From Phycisphaerales bacterium (GTDB lineage Bacteria > Planctomycetota > Phycisphaerae > Phycisphaerales > JAGLTS01): a stretch of DNA of 64,000 nt. The DNA is taken from contig JAGLTS010000013.1 of NCBI GenBank assembly GCA_023135165.1, positions 21,352 through 85,351 on the forward strand, read 5' to 3'. A model generated the notes under the pieces. That model saw only the letters and a program-made list of their open reading frames with translations, was not told the DNA's origin and made no database searches. The position numbers and the translations under genes were made by a program. Below are positions 56,148 through 64,000 of the stretch, in pieces; position 1 is the first letter of the stretch, and each line of letters opens with the position of its first letter.

Positions 56148-58193
56148 GTGCAACACGATCGTGCAGGCAGGTTTGTCGCGCATTGTAGTGCGCTTGTCAT
56201 CGCAGTTATCACCGTGTCGCTCATCGCGCAGTCGAGCGCCATCGCGCAGCAAGGCTCCGCGATCGACGAGTGGCTCATATGGGGCGATGAGCAGATCCGG
56301 AAGATCATCGACATCCCCGATGACAAGCGAACATTCGAGAACACCGTCCTGGCGATCGACGACATTCAGGTCCGCGTCGGTATCGAAACGGAAATGCTCC
56401 AGTTCATGCCCTACGTTTCGCCCGATCCGGCCGAGCGCGAGGCGGGTGAGCTGGCGATCGAGGCGTGGAGCGATTGGGACATCCGTTTCGAGAAAAACGA
56501 GGCGATCTACTACGCGGTCAGGGCATACGCGGATACAAACCCAAGGCTTACGGGTGAGCGAGAACGCCTGCTCGATCGCATGATGCGCGACTACCGCCGT
56601 GAGGGCATGGACCTTCCGGCGGACAAGCGCGACAGGCTGCGAGAGATTGAGCTTGAGCACACCAAGCTCTCCATCGAGTTCGACCGGAACATCCGCGATG
56701 ACGAGACGACGGTCCTGCTGTCCATTGACGAGCTGGACGGCGTGCCTGACGAGTTCATCGCCAACCTCGATCGCATCGGCGGTCTTGTCATGGTCGGCAT
56801 GGACTATCCGACCTACGGCCCGATCATGGATCAGTGCCGAAACGAGACGACGCGCCGGAAGCTCTGGCTGACTCGGAAACGCAGGGGTGGGCAGCGCAAC
56901 GTCGATGTCCTCGAGAAGCTCATCAGGCTCCGTGCGGAGAAGGCCCACCTGCTCGGCTACGACAATCTCGTTGACTACAAGACGGAAGTGCGTATGGCGG
57001 GCAACGCCGAGGCGATTCGGGCGTTCTATGACACGCTTCGGCCGATCGTTCGCAAGAAGTCGCAAGTTGACTACGAGCAGTTCCTCCAGGCCAAGCGCGA
57101 CTACACGCGGAATCCGGATACGACGATCCACACATGGGACTACGGTTTCTACCTGAACCTGCTCAAGAAGACCGAGTACGCGCTCGACGAGGAAAAGGTT
57201 CGGCCTTACTTCCCGCTCGATCGTGTGATCGACGGGCTGTTCTCAATCACGCAGTCGCTGTACGGGATCGAATACCGGGATGTCACCGCCGAAGCGGGAA
57301 CGGCGGAGCGGCCGCTCTGGCATGAGGATGTGCGGCTGTTTGAGGTGTGGGACAAGGCGACCGGGCGAATGCTCGGCGAGTTCTACATCGATCTGCATCC
57401 GCGCCCCAACAAATACACCGGTGCGGCGCAATGGGGGATCATCCCTCGCAAGGCATGGTCGGACGGCACGGTCAACACGCCGGTCGCCGCACTCGTGTGT
57501 AACTTCACCAAGCCGACTGCGGACAAGCCGTCGCTTCTGCAGCATGATGAGGTCGTCACGTTCTTCCATGAGTTTGGACATCTGCTGCACACGATCCTGA
57601 CGGAAGCGGATATCGCAGCGTTCTCCGGAACGCGCGTCGAGCTTGATTTCGTCGAGATGCCATCCCAGATGTTTGAGAACTGGGCATGGGACCGCGATGT
57701 GCTGCGAACGTTCGCCCGCCATTACGAGACCAGCGAGCCGCTTCCCGATGAACTACTTGATGCGATGCTCGCGGCGCGCAATCTCGCCTCGGGCATGGCT
57801 GCTGAGTTCCAGATCTTCCTCGGCACGGTCGATTTGGCGTACCACTCCGATCCGGACGGCGAGGTCGATACGACGGAACTCGGATTGCAGATCTACGATG
57901 ACATTCTCGTCTGGGATGCTGTGCCCGGAACGTACTTCCAAGCCTCGTTCGGCCACCTGACCGGCTACGAAGCAGGGTACTACGGCTATCAGTGGTCGCT
58001 CGTGTACGCCTGCGACATGTTCCAACGGTTCAACGACGCGGGGCTGCTCAATCCCAAAGCGGGCATGGACTACCGCAAGAGAGTCCTAGCCAAGGGAGGA
58101 ACGATGGACGGCATGGACATCGTGCGCGAGTACCTCGGCCGAGAGCCTGACACGGCTGCGTTCCTGAAGCATCTCGGCCTGGAGACCGAGTAA
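56148..58193 (+). CDS. M3-family zinc oligoendopeptidase, exported
   Basis: 681 residues from the GTG at 56148 (AGGAG 7 nt upstream), which precedes a signal peptide ALVIAVITVSLIAQSSAIAQ. The zinc motif HEFGHLLHTI sits in VVTFFHEFGHLLHTILTEAD, with the third ligand expected in the downstream ELDFVEMPSQMFENW. This is the thimet oligopeptidase/OpdA pattern. It follows the FKBP gene by 55 bp, so both may be periplasmic proteostasis enzymes. It converges on adenine deaminase. Confidence 0.9.
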   Translation: MQHDRAGRFVAHCSALVIAVITVSLIAQSSAIAQQGSAIDEWLIWGDEQIRKIIDIPDDKRTFENTVLAIDDIQVRVGIETEMLQFMPYVSPDPAEREAGELAIEAWSDWDIRFEKNEAIYYAVRAYADTNPRLTGERERLLDRMMRDYRREGMDLPADKRDRLREIELEHTKLSIEFDRNIRDDETTVLLSIDELDGVPDEFIANLDRIGGLVMVGMDYPTYGPIMDQCRNETTRRKLWLTRKRRGGQRNVDVLEKLIRLRAEKAHLLGYDNLVDYKTEVRMAGNAEAIRAFYDTLRPIVRKKSQVDYEQFLQAKRDYTRNPDTTIHTWDYGFYLNLLKKTEYALDEEKVRPYFPLDRVIDGLFSITQSLYGIEYRDVTAEAGTAERPLWHEDVRLFEVWDKATGRMLGEFYIDLHPRPNKYTGAAQWGIIPRKAWSDGTVNTPVAALVCNFTKPTADKPSLLQHDEVVTFFHEFGHLLHTILTEADIAAFSGTRVELDFVEMPSQMFENWAWDRDVLRTFARHYETSEPLPDELLDAMLAARNLASGMAAEFQIFLGTVDLAYHSDPDGEVDTTELGLQIYDDILVWDAVPGTYFQASFGHLTGYEAGYYGYQWSLVYACDMFQRFNDAGLLNPKAGMDYRKRVLAKGGTMDGMDIVREYLGREPDTAAFLKHLGLETE

Positions 58194-58216
58194 CGACGCG
58201 TTCGGCGCTGCGTCGA

Positions 58217-59941
58217 TCACACAACGAGCGGAACCAGGTCGAACTTCTCGACATCGACGAGGCCCTTGTCGGTGAGCTTGAGCTTGGGAATCACAGCGAG
58301 CGGCATGAACGAAAGCGTCATGAACGGATCTTCGACGCTGCTGCCGAGCTTGTCGTATGCCTGATAGAGCGCCTGCTGCTGCGCGACGAGCGTCTCAGCG
58401 GGCTGATCGGACATAAGCCCCGCGATGGGAAGCGGCAACACAGCGAGGACTTCGCCATCGCACACGACGACCTGTCCGCCCTGGGATTCACCGAGGGCTT
58501 TGGCGGCGATGAGCATGTCGCGATCATTCGTGCCAAGGATGGTGAGGTTGTGCGAATCATGCCCGACGGTGCTGGCGAGCGCGCCGCGCTTCAGCCCGAA
58601 CCCGTGGATGAAGCCCAGCCCGATGTTGCCCGTGCCGCGGTGACGTTCCACGACCGCGAGCTTGAGCAGATCACGATCGAGATTACAGACGATCAGGCCA
58701 GCCTCGACCTTCGGCTGCTCGATGCGCTCGGTTGTTGTGAGTTGGTGGAGCTGCATGCCGATCACGCGGATCTTGCCGCCCGTCGGCGGCGCGGGGATCT
58801 CGAACGATCGCTCGCTCAGATCGGCGGGCAGTCGCACGGTTTCCTTTGGTTTGCCCGTCGTCTCAGCGTGGTCGTTGGGAAGGTATCGTCCATCCTCCGC
58901 GACAAGCACGCCCGCGTGATAGACCTGCTTGATTCCAAACAATTCGAGATCGTCGAGAATCACCAGATCAGCCTGATACCCGGCGGTCACCGCGCCGGCG
59001 CGCGCTAGTCCGAAGTGCATCGCAGGGAAATGCGAACCGATCTGGATCGCGGTGACGGGCGGCATCCCGAGCGAGATCGCCTTGCGGACGACGTGGTCGA
59101 TGTGTCCTTCGCGCATGATGTCCTGCGCGTGACGGTCATCGGTGCAGAAACAGAAGCGGTGCTTGTTGGCCTCCGTGACGAGCGGGAGAATCGCTTCGAG
59201 GTTCTTCGCTGCCGTCCCTTCGCGAATGAACACCTTGAGTCCGCTGCGCAGCTTCTCGCGCGCTTCGTCGAGCGAGGTGCTTTCATGATCGTTGCTGATC
59301 CCGGCCGCGATGTAGGCCTGGAGCTGCCTTCCCGTCAGTCCGGGGCAATGGCCGTCCACACGCTTGACAAGCCCCACCGCGACCTTTTCGAGTACGTCGG
59401 GTACGCCAAAGATCACACCTGGGAAGTTCATCATCTCCCCGAGTGAGACAACGCTCTCATCTCGCATCAGCAGTTCGATGTCGGCGGCAGTGAGTGTGGC
59501 GCCTGCGGTCTCCATGTTCGTCGCGGGCACGCAGGAAGGCACAGCGATATACACACCGAGCGGCAGCCCGCGCGCAGCGTCGATCATGTAGCGCACGCCG
59601 TCCGCCCCGAGCACGTTCGCGATCTCATGCGGATCGATGATGACGCTTGTCGTCCCATGCGGCACAGCCAGTCGAGCGAACTGCGACGGAGGCAACATCG
59701 ACGACTCCATATGCATGTGCGCATCGATCAGCCCGGGCGCGATGAACGCGCCGCCCAAGTCGATCGTCTTCACCGCCTTGTCGTAAGGCCCGACGCCTGC
59801 AATGTACCGCCCGGCGATCGCAACCGACGTTTCGTCGATCTCGCCGGTGAAGACGTTGACGACGCGCGCGTTTGTGAGGATCACGTCCGCCGGTTCGTCG
59901 CCGCGCGCCACCGCAATCAGTTTCGCCATGTCCATCACCAT
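58217..59941 (-). CDS. ade: Adenine deaminase
   Basis: 574 residues, amidohydrolase converting adenine to hypoxanthine and ammonia. Metal-site motif DAHMHMESSMLPPSQFA, VIIDPHEIANVLG, GHCPGLTGRQLQAYIAAG, and the C-terminal AdeC motif GFIHGFGLKRGALASTVGHD. The C-terminal domain is present, as in the AdeC family. The ATG at 59941 has AGGA 8 nt upstream. It stands downstream of the MocA-like gene in the purine-degradation cluster. Confidence 0.93.
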   Translation of the reverse strand: MVMDMAKLIAVARGDEPADVILTNARVVNVFTGEIDETSVAIAGRYIAGVGPYDKAVKTIDLGGAFIAPGLIDAHMHMESSMLPPSQFARLAVPHGTTSVIIDPHEIANVLGADGVRYMIDAARGLPLGVYIAVPSCVPATNMETAGATLTAADIELLMRDESVVSLGEMMNFPGVIFGVPDVLEKVAVGLVKRVDGHCPGLTGRQLQAYIAAGISNDHESTSLDEAREKLRSGLKVFIREGTAAKNLEAILPLVTEANKHRFCFCTDDRHAQDIMREGHIDHVVRKAISLGMPPVTAIQIGSHFPAMHFGLARAGAVTAGYQADLVILDDLELFGIKQVYHAGVLVAEDGRYLPNDHAETTGKPKETVRLPADLSERSFEIPAPPTGGKIRVIGMQLHQLTTTERIEQPKVEAGLIVCNLDRDLLKLAVVERHRGTGNIGLGFIHGFGLKRGALASTVGHDSHNLTILGTNDRDMLIAAKALGESQGGQVVVCDGEVLAVLPLPIAGLMSDQPAETLVAQQQALYQAYDKLGSSVEDPFMTLSFMPLAVIPKLKLTDKGLVDVEKFDLVPLVV

Positions 59942-59954
59942 CGCACGTTTCCTT

Positions 59955-60539
59955 TCAGATTGACCACTCCAGCCAACGGGCCACATCGTCGGGCGTGTTG
60001 AGGTTGACCGCAACGTCCGCGTCGGACACGGGCACGCGCATCGCCGCCCCAGCCAACAGATGGTCAAGCCTGCGCGGCGACCCCGGCAGCGGATCGAGCA
60101 CGGATGCCGTGACGAAACGCCAAGGCAGATACGCTGGATGCCCGCCCGATCCGTCGTACTCCGGAACGGCTGGATCATCCGCAGCCGCCAACACGCTCCA
60201 CACCTCCGCGGAAACAACCGGCACATCGACCGGCAGAACAAACACACCTCTCGGCGGTGCATCGCACAGGCTCGTCACACCAACGACCAGACTGTCGAAC
60301 AGCCGAGCATCGGCATCCGAGAGCACCCGTCGAGCCGGTGCGTCATCCTCGCAGCGCAGTGCGGCTTCAACCCGATCCGACACCACCCATGTGCGCTCGA
60401 TCCCAATCCGTTCAAGTCGATCCTCCTGCCATCGCCACCACGGCCTGCCCGCAACATCCGCGAGCGCTTTGGGACCGCCCATGCGCCTGCCGTGACCCGC
60501 CGCGAGCACGATGACATGCGTACCGTCAAGAACGCCCAA
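59955..60539 (-). CDS. MocA-like nucleotidyltransferase
   Basis: 194 residues, MobA/MocA family NTP-transferase fold. N-terminal VIVLAAGHGRRMGGPKALAD signature and the DVP motif in VLPVDVPVVSAEVW, as in enzymes that attach CMP or GMP to molybdopterin. In this context it probably matures the cofactor of the neighbouring molybdenum hydroxylase. It overlaps xdhC by 14 bp. Confidence 0.85.
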   Translation of the reverse strand: MGVLDGTHVIVLAAGHGRRMGGPKALADVAGRPWWRWQEDRLERIGIERTWVVSDRVEAALRCEDDAPARRVLSDADARLFDSLVVGVTSLCDAPPRGVFVLPVDVPVVSAEVWSVLAAADDPAVPEYDGSGGHPAYLPWRFVTASVLDPLPGSPRRLDHLLAGAAMRVPVSDADVAVNLNTPDDVARWLEWSI

Positions 60540-61311
60540 TCCGTTGCGCCTCCATCAGCAGTTCCGCGGCAATCGACACAGCCACGAGACTCGGCGCCTT
60601 GCCGAACTTCCCGATGCCGATCGGACAATGAACCTGCTCGACCTGCTCGGTCGTGTACCCGCTCTCAACGAGCTTGCTGAAATGCGTCGCTCGCTTGCTC
60701 GCGCTCCCGATCAGCCCCATGTACGCGGTGGGCACAGCCAGCACCTTACGGATGATGTCAAGATCGAGATCGTGCGAATACGTCATGACACACACAAGCG
60801 TCGATTCGGGCAACTCGTGCGCGAAGCGAACACCCGCATCGACATCCATGAGGCGCTGCACATCGGGGAATCGCTCCTTCGAGTTCCACTCGGCTCGATC
60901 ATCCACAACGGTGATCGCCAGATCCGCGTCACGGAGCGTATGGACAAGCTCCTTTCCCACGTGGCCCGCGCCGAAGAGAACGAACCGCGCCGGTGAGCCG
61001 TGGTACTCGAAGAAGACCTGCATCGCGCCGCCGCAGCATTGGCCGGCGTCGGCGTCAAGCGCGTAGCGCTCGATGCCCGTCTTCCGCTCACGGTGGTATC
61101 GCCCGGCAGCCTCAAGCACGAGGTATTCCATCCGCCCGCCCCCCACCGTTCCCACGCGATCCTCCGCATCCGTCCCGGGAACCCAGAGCATCTTCGCGCC
61201 GGGACCTCGCGGCGCGCTGCCCTCCGCCTTGATGACCGTGATGAGAACATACGATCGACCGTGCCGGCTCAACTCAGCCGCCTTCGTGAGCACCAATGCA
61301 TCCTGGTTCAT
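60526..61311 (-). CDS. XdhC-family molybdenum hydroxylase maturation factor
   Basis: 261 residues. N-terminal XdhC/CoxI domain (VITVIKAEGSAPRGPGAKML, ADAGQCCGGAMQVFFE) and a Rossmann-like C-terminal domain (FVLFGAGHVGKELVHTL, YMGLIGSASKRATHF). XdhC inserts molybdenum cofactor into xanthine dehydrogenase and protects it. The ATG at 61311 has GGGAG 9 nt upstream; a TTG one codon earlier is less likely. Confidence 0.9.
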   Translation of the reverse strand: MNQDALVLTKAAELSRHGRSYVLITVIKAEGSAPRGPGAKMLWVPGTDAEDRVGTVGGGRMEYLVLEAAGRYHRERKTGIERYALDADAGQCCGGAMQVFFEYHGSPARFVLFGAGHVGKELVHTLRDADLAITVVDDRAEWNSKERFPDVQRLMDVDAGVRFAHELPESTLVCVMTYSHDLDLDIIRKVLAVPTAYMGLIGSASKRATHFSKLVESGYTTEQVEQVHCPIGIGKFGKAPSLVAVSIAAELLMEAQRIGRS

Positions 61312-61339
61312 CAATCACCACTCCCAAACGTAGGATGGA

Positions 61340-62173
61340 CTACTCAAAGCCGGGGGCCGCGTCGCGCAGGCCGAAATATATGATGCGCGACAGCACGATC
61401 CGCCGATACCGGGCGGTCGAACGAACATCGTCGATCGGGCGTGTGTCCGAATCAACAGCAGGCAGAAGATCGTCCGGACTGCGCACGGTGCACCCGTCAG
61501 TCAGCAGCTTCTCAAGTGCCGGGCATCGACAGACAAAGGGCGCGACGCTGTTCGCCGCGACGACCCAGCCGGTCTGTTCATTGTGCGTAACCGCCATGCC
61601 GACCTTGCTGATTGTCAGCGCTGCCCGCGAGCCGACCTTCTCGAACAACTCAACATCATAGGTCCGACGCGGTACACGAATGGCGGTGATGATCTGGTTC
61701 GGCATGCGCGCCGTCTGTTTGTATCCGTGGTAGTACCGGTCGAGCGGAACTTCGCATGTTCCCTGCTGTGATGCAAGGATGACCGTCGCGCCGTAGGCCA
61801 GGAGCGCGAGCACGCCGTCCGCAGCGGGCGATGCGTTGGCGATGTTCCCCGCCCAGGTACCTCGCATCTGGATCTGTATGGACCCGACTTGCCGAGCCGC
61901 TTGCTCCAGCAATGGAAACGCCTCGGCAACCGCGCGATCGGCCGCGACATCCCAATACGTCGCCATTCCGCCGATGTGTAGGGCGTCATCCGTCAAGCGC
62001 ACCTCGCTCAATTCACCAAGACGCGACAAATCAAGAAACGTACCCTCCCAGCGCCGCTGCTCATGCCAAGCGACGAGCAGATCCGTCCCGCCTGCGATCG
62101 GCGTGACGGTTTCACCGCGATCGGCCAGGATCGCCAATGCGTCATCCAGATTGGTCGGTTGCAGCACTTCCAC
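61340..62173 (-). CDS. FAD-binding subunit of a molybdenum hydroxylase (xanthine dehydrogenase)
   Basis: 277 residues, FAD subunit (CoxM/XdhB type). FAD-binding motifs PIAGGTDLLVAWHEQ and MRGTWAGNIANASPAADGV, with the C-terminal CO dehydrogenase flavoprotein region. Carries electrons from the 2Fe-2S subunit to NAD or another acceptor. In operon order: large subunit, 2Fe-2S, FAD, XdhC, MocA-like, ade. Confidence 0.92.
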   Translation of the reverse strand: MEVLQPTNLDDALAILADRGETVTPIAGGTDLLVAWHEQRRWEGTFLDLSRLGELSEVRLTDDALHIGGMATYWDVAADRAVAEAFPLLEQAARQVGSIQIQMRGTWAGNIANASPAADGVLALLAYGATVILASQQGTCEVPLDRYYHGYKQTARMPNQIITAIRVPRRTYDVELFEKVGSRAALTISKVGMAVTHNEQTGWVVAANSVAPFVCRCPALEKLLTDGCTVRSPDDLLPAVDSDTRPIDDVRSTARYRRIVLSRIIYFGLRDAAPGFE

Positions 62174-62179
62174 GCAGCG

Positions 62180-62656
62180 TCAGTCCTCGCCTTCCTCGTC
62201 GAGCGTTCGCCGGACGCCTTCGATAATCCCGTCGTACCCCGTGCATCGACACAAGTTGCCGCTCATCAGCTCGCGCAGCGTTCGCCCCCGCAGCACACTG
62301 CGATCCTCGCCGATCCATCGGCTCGTCATCACAACACCCGGCGTACACGCACCGCACTGCGTTGCGCCTGATTCGTGCAGCGGCGAAAGCGTCGCTCGAT
62401 CGACTGATTCGATCGTGCGAACATCGCGCCCTTGCACCTGAAAGCACGGCACAAGACACGAGTTCACCGGCCGGCCGTCGAGCAAGACCGTACACGCACC
62501 GCATTCGCCTTCGCCGCAGCCTTCCTTGGTGCCCGTCAAGCCCAGACGATCGCGCAGCACGTCGAGCAGCCGATCGCTCATCGGCACATCAACCGTCACT
62601 TCGCTGCCGTTGATCGTGAAGGAAAGCGTGATGTTCACAGCGTCAGTGTCGTTCAT
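62180..62656 (-). CDS. 2Fe-2S subunit of a molybdenum hydroxylase
   Basis: 158 residues. Plant-type cluster ligands CGEGECGACTVLLDGRPVNSC and the second cluster CGACTPGVVM with CRCTGYDGII. The ligand pattern is that of CoxS/XdhC-type small subunits, and CGACTPG is a variant of the usual CGFCTPG. Start ATG 62656; the C-terminus of the large subunit overlaps it by about 14 bp, indicating coupling. Confidence 0.93.
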   Translation of the reverse strand: MNDTDAVNITLSFTINGSEVTVDVPMSDRLLDVLRDRLGLTGTKEGCGEGECGACTVLLDGRPVNSCLVPCFQVQGRDVRTIESVDRATLSPLHESGATQCGACTPGVVMTSRWIGEDRSVLRGRTLRELMSGNLCRCTGYDGIIEGVRRTLDEEGED

Positions 62657-64000
62657 GGGCAAGCCATTCCTCCATGAGCGTTTCAGGCGTGACGGGAATG
62701 TGGGACAGATCCAGCCCGACCGCATCGCTGATAGCGCTGAGGATCGCCGGGGCCGGGCCGTTCATCGGGAGTTCGCCGATGCCCTTCGCGCCGCTTGGGC
62801 CGTCGTCGTAAGGCGTCTGCTCGAACCACACACGGATGGGCGGCAAGTCGCTCGCTGTCGGGATGATGTAATCCGTGAGATGCGCGTTTTGCATCGCACC
62901 GTTTTGCATGGCGCACGCCTCGCTGAGCGCCCAGCCGATCGCCTGCGCAACGCCGCCCTGGATTTGGCCTCGCGCCAGAACATCGTTGAGCACCGTGCCG
63001 ACATCCTGCACGGATGTGAACTCGACGACGCGCGTCATGAACGTGCGAAGGTCAACTTCGACCTGCGCGATGTTCGTCGCCCATGCGTAGGCTGCGTAGG
63101 CGTCGCCGAGGTAACGGTCATCATCCCAGTGGATGTGCGACGGTTTGACGTACTGCGCGCCACCGATCAACTCGGCATCATCGTGCGACTCATGCCAGCG
63201 GACGATTGCCTGACGCAGATCGTCTCCGGTCGCCTCCTCGCAGCCGAGCATGCGGCGCAGATCATCGCATGCACGCTCGACAAGCCTGCCCACGACCATG
63301 GTCGTGCGTGATGCGACGGTCGGCCCGCTGTTGGGAACGTGCGCCGTGTCGGCATCAGCAATGACGATGTCGCGCTCGGCGTAACCGACATACACCGCTA
63401 CGATCTGCGTGAACACCGTCACCATGCCTTGACCCATCTCGGTCTGCGCGGTTCGCACTTCGATACGGCCGTCCGGTAGACCTGCGACCTCCGCCCGCGA
63501 TGCCAGGTTCACCTCGCCGCTGCCCGTGAAGCCCGCGCCGTGGTAGAACGATGAAAGCCCGACGCCGCGACGCAGGTATGGATGCTTCGCGTTGAACTGC
63601 TTGCACGCCTCGCGTGTTCGTTCCACATCTGCGATCTTGACAGCGCGATCCTGCAGCGCGACGCGATCCACGCCGTCACGGATGACTTGACCGGTCGCGG
63701 TTGTCTGACCATCGCGCAGCAAGTTCCGCCGGCGCAACTCGATGCGGTCGATACCGAGCGCGTCGGCGATGCGGTCCATCTGTCGTTCCATGGCGAACTG
63801 CGTCTGCGGCGCGCCGAACCCGCGGAATGCACCATAAGGAACGTGATTCGTCAAGCGCACCTCACCGTGGATCTGTACGTTCGGACAAAAGTAAGGCCCG
63901 GCGGCATGGATCACCGCGCGACTCAGTACGACCGGCGAAAGCGTCACATACGCGCCGCCGTCGAGGAGCACGTCAATGACCATCGCCTGGAGCATGCCTG
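62643..64000 (-). CDS. Molybdopterin-binding large subunit of xanthine dehydrogenase family, truncated at window edge
   Basis: The C-terminal 452 residues of the large subunit; the start lies beyond the window. Motifs: AFRGFGAPQ, EMGQGMVTVFTQI (substrate/Moco-proximal), and GAKGIGELPMNG with the catalytic glutamate. The FAD and 2Fe-2S subunits are downstream on the same strand. Most likely xanthine/hypoxanthine oxidation given the adjacent adenine deaminase, but related families also oxidise CO, aldehydes or nicotinate, so the substrate is inference. Confidence 0.93.
   Translation of the reverse strand, partial: GMLQAMVIDVLLDGGAYVTLSPVVLSRAVIHAAGPYFCPNVQIHGEVRLTNHVPYGAFRGFGAPQTQFAMERQMDRIADALGIDRIELRRRNLLRDGQTTATGQVIRDGVDRVALQDRAVKIADVERTREACKQFNAKHPYLRRGVGLSSFYHGAGFTGSGEVNLASRAEVAGLPDGRIEVRTAQTEMGQGMVTVFTQIVAVYVGYAERDIVIADADTAHVPNSGPTVASRTTMVVGRLVERACDDLRRMLGCEEATGDDLRQAIVRWHESHDDAELIGGAQYVKPSHIHWDDDRYLGDAYAAYAWATNIAQVEVDLRTFMTRVVEFTSVQDVGTVLNDVLARGQIQGGVAQAIGWALSEACAMQNGAMQNAHLTDYIIPTASDLPPIRVWFEQTPYDDGPSGAKGIGELPMNGPAPAILSAISDAVGLDLSHIPVTPETLMEEWLAHERH

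Overview
The window is a gene-dense, high-GC bacterial chromosome segment carrying housekeeping genes throughout, with no phage or insertion-sequence genes recognised. The gene content suggests Planctomycetota, probably a Phycisphaerae relative. The signs are short zinc-ribbon plus membrane proteins with CPECG motifs, a type II pseudopilin-like protein with an RRGFTLVELLVVIAVIAM leader, a Ser/Thr kinase fused to a formylglycine-generating-enzyme (FGE) fold, two groEL genes around one groES, and a long insertion in GyrB. This placement is inference from gene content only. LAYOUT. 1-5.7 kb: the C-terminal part of gyrB (cut by the window edge), a class I/II aminotransferase, holB and a secreted pseudopilin-like protein. 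5.8-11 kb: a CoA-transferase/GNAT fusion and a tldD-tldE protease pair. 11-14.8 kb: a metal-homeostasis operon read leftwards (mntR, a DtxR-FeoA fusion, and FeoB split into a G-protein and a permease), with a sigma70-like promoter overlapped by an MntR-box-like operator. 14.9-22.4 kb: an envelope-polymer region with an SGNH/ILEI-like protein plus MBOAT acyltransferase pair, a tRNA-Ser, and a UbiA-type prenyltransferase plus GT-C glycosyltransferase pair. 22.4-29.6 kb: a DUF1844 protein, two paralogous zinc-ribbon/Yip1-like proteins bracketed by two copies of a dispersed repeat, pgi, hpt, a PH-domain protein and another zinc-ribbon membrane protein. 29.8-36 kb: a proteostasis block, groEL1-groES-groEL2, a terminator, then dnaJ-grpE-FmdB-like zinc ribbon. 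36-45 kb: a lipoprotein hydrolase, glycogen debranching enzyme, NAD-dependent epimerase, secreted beta-propeller protein, sodium symporter and an orphan DNA methyltransferase. 45-53 kb: a large kinase-FGE protein, ftsY, a RibH-NusB fusion, a second UbiA-type enzyme, an acetyltransferase and a GYF-like membrane protein. 53-58 kb: a histone-H1-like protein, a secreted PepSY/triple-FKBP protein and an M3 peptidase. 58-64 kb: a leftward purine-catabolism operon (molybdenum hydroxylase subunits, XdhC, a MocA-like enzyme, adenine deaminase), cut by the right edge. HOW THE PARTS WORK TOGETHER. The mntR operon couples Mn/Fe sensing to Fe(II) uptake. The groE and dnaJ-grpE genes form one chaperone locus. 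Adenine deaminase and the molybdenum hydroxylase would convert adenine to hypoxanthine and on to xanthine or urate, with XdhC and the MocA-like enzyme supplying and inserting cofactor. MOST NOTABLE. The kinase-FGE protein ends in a stretch (45190-45273) whose codons look like the variable repeat of a diversity-generating retroelement; no reverse transcriptase or template repeat is in the window. Nine A-tracts phased at about 10.5 bp lie upstream of that gene (48529-48616). Also notable are the RibH-NusB fusion, a REPIN-like inverted doublet (36073-36159), a dispersed repeat flanking the zinc-ribbon paralogs, and an ILEI-like domain whose halves seem to be in reversed order.
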